From positions 1 to 40,711 of IMG/VR virus record IMGVR_UViG_3300033553_000789: 40,711 nt of DNA; one strand, given 5' to 3'. Shown piece by piece: positions 34,701-40,711 of the stretch. The number at the start of each line of letters is the position of its first letter. The first letter of the stretch is position 1. A program made the translations under genes and the position numbers. The stretch comes from a virus. The notes below the pieces were generated by a model, which saw only the letters and a list, made by a program, of their open reading frames with translations, had not been told where the DNA came from and searched no databases.

Positions 34701-36460
34701 TGTTTTGGAGCGAGTCCGAGCGCCTGGCCGACACCGCCATCAATGTGGCCAAAGGGCTGGCACTGGTCAACGTCGCCATGCCATCGAGCAAGGATGCATT
34801 CAGGGCTGTGGTTGACGGGCTCGATCTGACCACCGACGCGGGCCGCAGCACCTATGCGGTGATGTTGGCGCTGGCGCCTGAGTTTGCGCAAGTGGCAGAT
34901 GCGGCGCAAGCCTCTGTCAAGCTACTCACCGATGTGTTTGACAAGCTGCAAGACAAGCTGCTCGGCCTGATCGACAGCATTGCCAGCGAACGCGACGCAG
35001 TAGCAGGTGCCCGCGCAGGCATTCTGGGGATGGAGCCAAAAACAGCTGCGCAGCTGCAAGCAGAAATTAATGCCGCCAAGGTGGGCTTGCCAAGCGAAGC
35101 CTCCCTGGTGGGCGCTAATGCTGCGCTGTGGGGTGCCAATGTGCAAGTCGAGAACGCTCAAGGTCGATATGACTCAGCCAGCGCGAAACAAGTAAACACC
35201 ACCGCGCTTGATGCCGCCAAAGCATTACTGGATGCCGCCAAGGCCGCAACAGCCAGTGCGCAAGCAGGTGCAGATTTGTATACGGGCGATTTTGGAGGTC
35301 GGTTTGCTTCGTATGTGGCGAAGGGGCTATCAGGCGTTGACATGAGCGGAATTTGGGGACCGAGCGGCGAGTTGAATGCTGTTTTGGCTGGGTTAGGGCT
35401 TAGGAATGCACGCGCCGCAGAGCAGCCTGCACAGGCTTCCTACGACGCGCAATTGAAGGCATACAACGCCGATGCCGCGTCCGAAAATGCAGAGGTGACA
35501 GCTTACAAGGCCGCCCTAGTTGCTACCCAAGTTGCCCAAGCCGCCGCCACAGTCGCTGCCAAAAAAGCAGCTACCGACTACGCCGCCGCCATTCAGCTCT
35601 ACTCCGGCGACGCTGAAAAAGCCGTCAAGGTGCTGAGCAAGCTGCGCGATGAAACCGTGGCCTACTACGAGGCACAGCAAGCCATTGCCAACGCCATGAG
35701 TGCCAGTGCAGAGACATTGCGCGAGGCGGTGCGCAGCACCAAGTTCGGGCAGCTCAGCAGCGCCAGCGCACTGGCTCAACAGCAGCGGGACTTTTCCCAA
35801 AACTACAGCCTGGCACTTGCCACCAGCGGCGCCGGCAAGGCGTCTTATGCCGGCAAGCTGGGCGCGGCCCTGCCGGGACTGTCAACTGCGCTGATGGATA
35901 CCAGCAGCACCCGCGCCGAATGGGCTTTGGCAACGGCCAAACTCTACGCGCAAAGCGAGGCCATTGCAGAGCAGCTTGCCAGCGCGGCCACCGCCATGAG
36001 CTACGAGGCTGAGTCGATCAGCCTGCTTGGCAGCATCGACCTCGCGCTCAATGAGCTTGACACCAACACCGCCATCCTGAAAAACGCCATCGACGCGGGC
36101 AGCGCATCACAGGTAAGCGGCCTGCGCGCCATCGTGACCCAGCTAGGGGGTGTGCCTGCATTTGCATCTGGTGGCGCGCACTCGGGCGGTGCGCGCTGGG
36201 TTGGCGAAAACGGCCCCGAGTTGGAGGTAACAGGCCCAAGCCGCATCTACAACGCCAGCCAGTTGCGCGGCATGGGTGGCAATACCGCACGGCTGGAAGC
36301 GCTGGTGGAGCGGCAAGCGCAACAACTGGAGGCCATGAGTTACGAACTGCGTGCCATTGCGCAGACCAACGCCAAGCTGGCAAAGCTGGCCGAGCGCGCC
36401 GAGCATGACGGCACGCTGGTGCGCACCGACGCCGATCAACCCCTGGACATCGCTGCATGA
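31715..36460 (+). CDS. Tail length tape measure protein
   Basis: A 1581-residue tape measure, the largest gene here. The Shine-Dalgarno GGAG overlaps the stop of the T gene. The N-terminal part (about 60-270) has the TMP_2 pattern (FLQQGGQLKDMFGGLGPATK, YSKALILSGNTAGATAAQMQ, LTGVAVADTVKQFVELGKSP). A long helical middle follows, with the lambda-H-type segment MRAFESGKGFFQSLWDTIKN at about 631-650, then hydrophobic glycine-rich stretches (about 660-830) that may enter the membrane during DNA injection. The end (FASGGAHSGGARWVGENGPE, LEVTGPSRIYNASQL) is typical. At about 3 bases of gene per residue and 1.5 angstrom per residue it would set a tail of roughly 230-240 nm. Confidence 0.95.
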   Translation: MSGEISLLIKGNSGQLKKELAGASEAVKDFGNQSEKYMQKAGLSAKQLAFSTRGLPAQFTDIAVSLQAGQNPLTVFLQQGGQLKDMFGGLGPATKAMGGYIMGLINPYTIAAAAAAALGYAWYKGAAEAGEYSKALILSGNTAGATAAQMQAMARNISASSSASTGAAAEAVTQFVRNGDIASGKIQAFASTAVSMQQLTGVAVADTVKQFVELGKSPVDASLKLNETTGYLTVGVYEQIKALMDQGKTLEAAELAQKSYNDALIARIPQLKASLGTLENAWSAIAGKAKGAWDAMLNVGRPDAKSDIQAQITILEARLKDKTTGEITSGDSSYFGRTTRANINLLKDQLAYMGEAERLEKRTAEATGTRNKQLAASVSLSKEADQYASKQVQMQRAIAKAQENFEGSGKSAADLANYSQAVVGIQAKFKEAEKSVKGTRAALDDAARGVTLYNDLMAVSTGLSANFAEKQGLLAAKFGKDSNMDEYRAGLTALIAQQPYMVDSLKAEATALAEIAKARDKALLTHAEELESLGEKAQKLEDEVALYGMSKDAIETLTTARMLDQIEVLKGFDNSGDEIARIEQVIAARQRLAKAGTALDLKDASAKAADAMAADQKKAAEESGKYWEDALMRAFESGKGFFQSLWDTIKNTLKTQVLKVLIQGVGLGGMGASGAAIAGGADGGASLMGVASSLSGMYDAITGGFAKLGNTVGLKIGEFGSSLMNSSSSMVSELGAKLTANSAALGTAASYFGGIAAGLAAGKMISGGYSAFGGSGNTAVNVGTAIGAFFGPLGAAVGGAIGGLVNRAFGRKATELLSSGTRGTFSGDEFAGTNYANYQQKGGWFRSDKNWSVATAMAAETQDAWSTAFAGVKGSVAGMAASMGLATDKIAAYSKYVDIAAGTTEEALTALFTGMADDMASAAAPAIAQFARSGETASVTLGRLSGSLTTANAWLGVLDKTLLDLSLAGGDAASKLADTFGGLEAMAQASKTYYELFWSESERLADTAINVAKGLALVNVAMPSSKDAFRAVVDGLDLTTDAGRSTYAVMLALAPEFAQVADAAQASVKLLTDVFDKLQDKLLGLIDSIASERDAVAGARAGILGMEPKTAAQLQAEINAAKVGLPSEASLVGANAALWGANVQVENAQGRYDSASAKQVNTTALDAAKALLDAAKAATASAQAGADLYTGDFGGRFASYVAKGLSGVDMSGIWGPSGELNAVLAGLGLRNARAAEQPAQASYDAQLKAYNADAASENAEVTAYKAALVATQVAQAAATVAAKKAATDYAAAIQLYSGDAEKAVKVLSKLRDETVAYYEAQQAIANAMSASAETLREAVRSTKFGQLSSASALAQQQRDFSQNYSLALATSGAGKASYAGKLGAALPGLSTALMDTSSTRAEWALATAKLYAQSEAIAEQLASAATAMSYEAESISLLGSIDLALNELDTNTAILKNAIDAGSASQVSGLRAIVTQLGGVPAFASGGAHSGGARWVGENGPELEVTGPSRIYNASQLRGMGGNTARLEALVERQAQQLEAMSYELRAIAQTNAKLAKLAERAEHDGTLVRTDADQPLDIAA

Positions 36461-37350
36461 AAGTCATCAAACCCATTGCCCTGACCGACGCCATGCTGGT
36501 CAGCAGCAGCGCCACCGAAACCGTCGCAGCCTGGAACGCCGCCACTAACTATTCGATCGACGCGCAAGCCCGACTTGCCAGCACGCACCGCATTTACACA
36601 AGACTCGTCGCTGGCATATCGGCCACCTCGCCAGATCAGGATTCGGTCAACTGGTTTGACACCGGGCCAGATAACACCTTGGCCATGTTCGACGGCGAGA
36701 TCAGCACCAGCACCAGCCGCGCCAGTAGCCTGACCGTGGTCGTAGACACCGGCTACGTCAACAGCCTGGCGCTGATCGGCATTGGCGGCAGCACCAGCTT
36801 GACGGTAGCGACGACTGACGGCGCGGGCGGTGCGGTGCTGTACGGTCAAACGATCAATCTGGACGGCACCATCATTGCCGACTGGTATCAGTATTTCTTT
36901 GAGCCGAGCGTCCTGCTCGATCAAGTGGTGTTTGTTGACTTGCCGCCTTACGTAGCTGCACGCACCACCGTCACACTGACCGGCCCTGGCACGGTATCGC
37001 TCGCGCACATGGCTTTTGGCAGCATGTATGAGCTGGGCGATGCGCAATACGGGGCCACAGCAGGAATAACGGACTACAGCCGCAAGGACACGGACGCTTT
37101 CGGCGTGACCACATTCACGCGCCGCGCCTACGCCAAGCGCATGAGCCTTAACCTGATGCTTGACAGCGCGCAAATGAACAAAGTGCAGCGTGTGCTGGCC
37201 GACCTGCGCGCCACGCCCTGCGTCTGGATTGGTGCCGAGGCACAAGGCTTTGATCCACTCACCGTATTCGGCTTTTACCGTGATTTTTCAATCACCGTGG
37301 CCTACCCCACGAAATCGCTTTGCTCTCTTGAAATTGAAGGACTCTCATGA
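36457..37350 (+). CDS. Distal tail protein, beta-rich
   Basis: A 297-residue protein directly behind the tape measure (ATGA overlap). It is strand-rich with repeated Thr/Ser (MFDGEISTSTSRASSLTVVV, DTGYVNSLALIGIGG, LPPYVAARTTVTLTGPG) and ends VFGFYRDFSITVAYPTKSLC. The middle looks like a jelly-roll carbohydrate-binding fold. In related Burkholderiales phages a protein of this type sits at the tail tip, but I cannot name the family. No gpM/gpL/gpK/gpI/gpJ genes follow, which is unlike lambda. Confidence 0.65.
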   Translation: MKVIKPIALTDAMLVSSSATETVAAWNAATNYSIDAQARLASTHRIYTRLVAGISATSPDQDSVNWFDTGPDNTLAMFDGEISTSTSRASSLTVVVDTGYVNSLALIGIGGSTSLTVATTDGAGGAVLYGQTINLDGTIIADWYQYFFEPSVLLDQVVFVDLPPYVAARTTVTLTGPGTVSLAHMAFGSMYELGDAQYGATAGITDYSRKDTDAFGVTTFTRRAYAKRMSLNLMLDSAQMNKVQRVLADLRATPCVWIGAEAQGFDPLTVFGFYRDFSITVAYPTKSLCSLEIEGLS

Positions 37351-40271
37351 CCATAACCGCGCTCCCCACCCCGCCCACCCGCAGCGACCCCGCCAATTTT
37401 GCTGCACGCGGTGACGCGCTGATGACGGCGCTGCCGACGTTTGTGACTGAGGCCAACGCGCTGCAAACGGACGTTAACGCCAAGCAGGCGCTGGTTGCCG
37501 CAGACTACGCAGCAGCGCTTGCAGCCGGGCTTGAAAACGCCGAGGCCAACGCCGCAGCCGCTGTCTCCAATGCCGCCACAGCCACGACGCAGAACGACCA
37601 AGCCAACACCAGCGCCCAAGCAGCAGCCGCATCAGCCGCCGCAGCCGCAACTGCCCGCGACCTGGCCCTGACGGCATGGAACGCATCCACGGCCCCGGCT
37701 GAGATTCTTGCCGCCAATAGCCAATCCCTGCACATCGGCACCATCGTCAAAGCAGTGATCGACGACACCAGCAAGCACTCGGATGGCGGCGCCAGCCGCA
37801 AGCGTTGCACGGATAAGAGCTGGTACACCGAGGCATTGGGTGGTGATCGCTGGATTTATCAACAGGCAACGATTGCGGCGGCATGGACAGCTGCCGGGTC
37901 AACCACAGGTGCCACGTTCCAAGCCAGTGCTACCGCTGGGCCATTGACGATCGGCAAGTTTTACGCTGCCACATCAGCCACAACGGCGACTGAGGTGTTC
38001 CGAGGCATCCAGCGCGAGTACCCGGCACGGTGTGGCTGGATGATCGAGACGGCACGAGAAATTTGCTACGACCTCGACACAGGCGCGATGTGGAAAGTCA
38101 TTATTCGCACGGGCAAAACATTGACCTCGATTGCTGCGATCAACGGCAAAGTGATCGTCGGCTCCGCTACGGGGGTATTCGTAGAGGACTTTTTGGCAGA
38201 TCGCGTTGGCGCTATAGAAAAGTACACCACCGCAACCACGCCAGCCATCGTAAACAACACAGTCAACGACGTAGCCATCACCGTCCTCGATTCGTCCCCG
38301 ATTGACGTTAGCACCGGACTTCCCGTGCCGACGATTTACGCATTCACGGCTGGCGGGGTATCGCGGATTGCTGATGACGGCACGGTGAGCAGCACGGCGA
38401 CGGTGAACGGCAATACTGCTGGCTGGATTAAAGATGACTACGTTTATGGCATGGGCCAGAATGGCGTATATCCGTGCGTCTACCCAATCAAATACTCGCT
38501 TCCGACAGGTGGAGCATCAAATCTAGCGTCTTACTGGACTGAGTATTACGGCACTACAACGGTGCCAGCAATCCTAAGCGGGAATAGCAGGGGAGCACGG
38601 AACGCTATCGGTTCGGCATTGGGATTATCTCAAATAAGCAGAAACCCCACCACTCCCACCAAAGGCATGGTGGCCTACGTCACCCCCGTCTACAACACCG
38701 GCTGGATGCCCGGCGACATCAGACTCGCCACCCTCGCAGACACGGTAGCGGAGACTGTGACGGCATCTACCCCGCTCGATATTGCCTTTAGCAGTTATGC
38801 TGACTTTGCCGCTATGACCGCTGCTGGGTGGGCAAAGAACTCGGCAGCTACCGTGTCTATCGTTAGCGGGAATGTGAGGATTGAAAACATACCAGGGCCG
38901 TGGGCGCAACTCTCTAAGTCTTTCCCAGCTGTGATTGGAAAAACCTACACAGTATCTGCCGCCAGAGTTAGCGGAACTGCGGGCATGACCATCGGCGTTG
39001 GCTGGACCACATTTAACTCGGGTTATGGTGCAAGCACCGTGGCTGAAGGAAGTGCATCGGTCACTTTTGTTGCCCAGGTCACCACGATCTACGTGACGAT
39101 AAACCCAGCCACAAGCTCGGGAACAATTGACGTTTCTTCGGTGTCCGTCAAACTAGTCGAACCAGACCGCAGTGTCAAGAACAACGGCCTGATCGTCAAC
39201 GGCACGCTGACCAAAGCACCTGTAGCAGCAGGCAGCGCTCTGGTGGCTTACTCTGGCTTCAGTGCAGCGAACTACCTGGAGCAGCCCTACAACAGTCAGC
39301 TTGACTTCTCGACCTTGGAATCTGGCCGTCATGTCTGGATCAAGTTTGCAGCCACCACCGCCAAGGAAGTGATCTGGTGCAGAGACTCAGCGTCTACGGG
39401 TGTGCTGTCTCGCTTGCAACTCGATGCCACAACCAGCTGCCTGTCATTCACCATGTTTGACGGTACGACTACCCGCACAGCAACAGGTGCGACTGCGCTT
39501 GACGATGGAAACTGGCACTTGGTTGAAACCCGCTACTCACTTGGAACACTGACAATCCTCGTTGATGGCGTGAGTTATTCCACGGCTACGGGTGCGGCCC
39601 TGCTGACGATGAACAATGCAACGGCTGTGCTGCGCGTCGGCGTTGACTGCCAAGGCGCAAACCCTGCGGCTAGTGGGAACCTGTGCCTGAAGCGCATCTC
39701 TGCAACTGTGGCAAGCAATGACCAATCAAGCCAGTTCTACCGCGACGAACTTCCACTATTCCAAGCAGGCGCGCAATGCACCTTGGCAGGCACATCCGCA
39801 GCAGTCACCGCACTCGCTTATGACGATGTGACCGACCTGTTGCAAGTGGGCACCGCCACGCATCGCTCTGCATTCAAGGGCTTGTTGCGTGTCGAGTCCG
39901 AAGCCACCCCCGCAGGGGCCATCACCAGCATCGCAGCATCAGGTGGCACGCTCATCACAGGCGGCACCAGTGGCTACCTCTACCAGCCGGAGATCAAGCT
40001 GCGCGATGAACTCAGGCGCAAGGATGAAGCCCGCAGGGCACTGGGCAAAGCCGCAGTGTTCTTCCCCTTCGCTGCTGCCACGTCACAGGTCGCATTCGTG
40101 CTTCCCGCTGGCTACACGGCCAAGGCGGTCTATTCGGCTGGCCTACTCAAAGATGTCGGTACGACGCTGGACTACACGACAAACACAGACGGCTACAAAG
40201 AGACTGTGACCTTCGCTGTCGCCCCAGGTAACGGTGTCCGCGTGAACGTGATGGCTACCCGCAACTACTAA
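37347..40271 (+). CDS. Tail fibre / receptor-binding protein
   Basis: A 974-residue protein. Residues about 20-115 are alanine-rich helix, typical of a fibre trunk (ANAAAAVSNAATATTQNDQA, AAAASAAAAATARDL). A beta-propeller-like region follows (LTSIAAINGKVIVGSATGVF, about 255-275, with a similar ITSIAASGGTLITGGTSGYL near 860). A jelly-roll carbohydrate-binding module lies at about 475-600. A LamG/concanavalin-like domain lies at about 640-800 (YLEQPYNSQLDFSTLESGRH, then DDGNWHLVETRYSLGTLTIL and DGVSYS). The end (YTAKAVYSAGLLKDVGTTLD) is a fibre-tip-like fold. It should bind sugars on the host surface. ATGA overlap with the gene upstream. Confidence 0.8.
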   Translation: MTITALPTPPTRSDPANFAARGDALMTALPTFVTEANALQTDVNAKQALVAADYAAALAAGLENAEANAAAAVSNAATATTQNDQANTSAQAAAASAAAAATARDLALTAWNASTAPAEILAANSQSLHIGTIVKAVIDDTSKHSDGGASRKRCTDKSWYTEALGGDRWIYQQATIAAAWTAAGSTTGATFQASATAGPLTIGKFYAATSATTATEVFRGIQREYPARCGWMIETAREICYDLDTGAMWKVIIRTGKTLTSIAAINGKVIVGSATGVFVEDFLADRVGAIEKYTTATTPAIVNNTVNDVAITVLDSSPIDVSTGLPVPTIYAFTAGGVSRIADDGTVSSTATVNGNTAGWIKDDYVYGMGQNGVYPCVYPIKYSLPTGGASNLASYWTEYYGTTTVPAILSGNSRGARNAIGSALGLSQISRNPTTPTKGMVAYVTPVYNTGWMPGDIRLATLADTVAETVTASTPLDIAFSSYADFAAMTAAGWAKNSAATVSIVSGNVRIENIPGPWAQLSKSFPAVIGKTYTVSAARVSGTAGMTIGVGWTTFNSGYGASTVAEGSASVTFVAQVTTIYVTINPATSSGTIDVSSVSVKLVEPDRSVKNNGLIVNGTLTKAPVAAGSALVAYSGFSAANYLEQPYNSQLDFSTLESGRHVWIKFAATTAKEVIWCRDSASTGVLSRLQLDATTSCLSFTMFDGTTTRTATGATALDDGNWHLVETRYSLGTLTILVDGVSYSTATGAALLTMNNATAVLRVGVDCQGANPAASGNLCLKRISATVASNDQSSQFYRDELPLFQAGAQCTLAGTSAAVTALAYDDVTDLLQVGTATHRSAFKGLLRVESEATPAGAITSIAASGGTLITGGTSGYLYQPEIKLRDELRRKDEARRALGKAAVFFPFAAATSQVAFVLPAGYTAKAVYSAGLLKDVGTTLDYTTNTDGYKETVTFAVAPGNGVRVNVMATRNY

Positions 40272-40279
40272 GGACTGAC

Positions 40280-40711
40280 ATGAGCTTTATTAACCTTCTC
40301 TCAAATGATGACTGGACAGAGTTCAAGATCATCGCCCGCACCGAAGCCATGATCACTTCTGAGTTCCCCCAGGATCGTCTTGCCATCCTCACCCGCAAGG
40401 TGACAGGGCTGGCCTTTGGCTACGAGATGACTGCCGATGAGCAGGCTGAACTGGCCGCATACCAAGCTGTGTGCTACCAAGCCGGTGCTGCTGCTGATGC
40501 AGCCCGTGCGGATATGGCGTTGCTGGCCTCTGTGCTGGCCTACGAGCAAGCAGTTGCTAGGCTGGACCGCCCCGAAGTCACCGAGCCTGCCACGGTCATC
40601 ATCAACGGACCGGATGGTGTCGAGAGCGAGGTGCCTAACCCGGCGATTGCGCTTGATGCGGCTGAACGTGCAGCGGCCATCGCAGCGAGTAATGGGCTTG
40701 CGCCAGAAGTC
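40280..40711 (+). CDS. Gene behind the fibre, cut by the window end
   Basis: The first 144 codons of a gene (MSFINLLSNDDWTEFKIIAR...) running off the window. It starts eight bases after the fibre stop with AGGA close to the ATG. The product is helical and alanine-rich (ADEQAELAAYQAVCYQAGAA, ADAARADMALLASVLAYEQA). Position suggests a fibre assembly helper or an accessory tail protein; lysis genes would be expected soon after. No family is recognised. Confidence 0.7.
   Translation, partial: MSFINLLSNDDWTEFKIIARTEAMITSEFPQDRLAILTRKVTGLAFGYEMTADEQAELAAYQAVCYQAGAAADAARADMALLASVLAYEQAVARLDRPEVTEPATVIINGPDGVESEVPNPAIALDAAERAAAIAASNGLAPEV

Noticed and set aside
1-40711. tRNA genes, CRISPR array, DNA methylase or restriction genes, lysis genes
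   Set aside because: None was seen in a read-through of both strands. Lysis genes and att sites may lie outside the window.

Overview
The window is most of a temperate, lambda-like siphophage integrated as a prophage, almost certainly in a GC-rich betaproteobacterium. Comamonadaceae are my best guess, from protein style, base composition and a dispersed in-frame repeat that I associate with that family; this is inference, since no host gene lies in the window. The left edge coincides with the integrase start codon. The right edge cuts a gene just behind the tail fibre, so attachment sites, lysis genes and host flanks are not visible.

Layout: (1) 1-1164, a rightward tyrosine integrase. (2) 1129-9905, one compact leftward early operon of about 20 genes, many joined by ATGA/GTGA overlaps, running from a KilAC antirepressor (first gene) to an excisionase-like HTH protein (last gene) whose end overlaps the 3' end of int. 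It holds a dATP/dGTP diphosphohydrolase-type enzyme, a DUF2303 protein, a DUF7220 membrane protein, an HNH nuclease, an ASCH-like protein and many small phage proteins. (3) 9906-12592, the lysogeny switch: a leftward operon of repressor, HipA-like kinase and DUF3037 protein, plus five copies of a 14-bp operator GCAAAMTANTTTGC, two at the antirepressor promoter and three between repressor and cro. A broken DUF4258/BrnA toxin-antitoxin remnant sits beside it. (4) 12593-16620, the rightward cro-like gene, small DNA-binding proteins and an O-like replication protein with a candidate internal origin. Two probable morons (zinc-ribbon coiled-coil protein; membrane-anchored WYL-like protein) face the other way. 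(5) 17537-40711, the late operon: gpZ-like protein, TerS, HNH, TerL (GpA), Mor-like regulator, gpW/DUF6148-like connector, portal, ClpP-protease/major-capsid fusion, DUF2190 protein, head-tail proteins, tail tube, G/GT chaperones with a textbook -1 frameshift, tape measure, distal tail proteins and fibre.

A 2058-bp ISL3-family insertion sequence (24039-26096) with a passenger gene sits between portal and protease-capsid, flanked by a perfect 8-bp duplication ATTAAAAA that keeps the portal stop codon intact. The insertion looks young and may be polar on late expression, so the prophage may be defective.

How the parts work together: the repressor has no visible self-cleaving peptidase domain, while the antirepressor operon carries the same operators as the repressor/cro control region. 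This suggests that the antirepressor, rather than RecA-stimulated repressor cleavage, drives induction. The HipA-like/DUF3037 pair is translationally coupled to the repressor, in the position of lambda rexAB, and so should be expressed in the lysogen. It is the best candidate here for an undescribed prophage-encoded defence or growth-control system.
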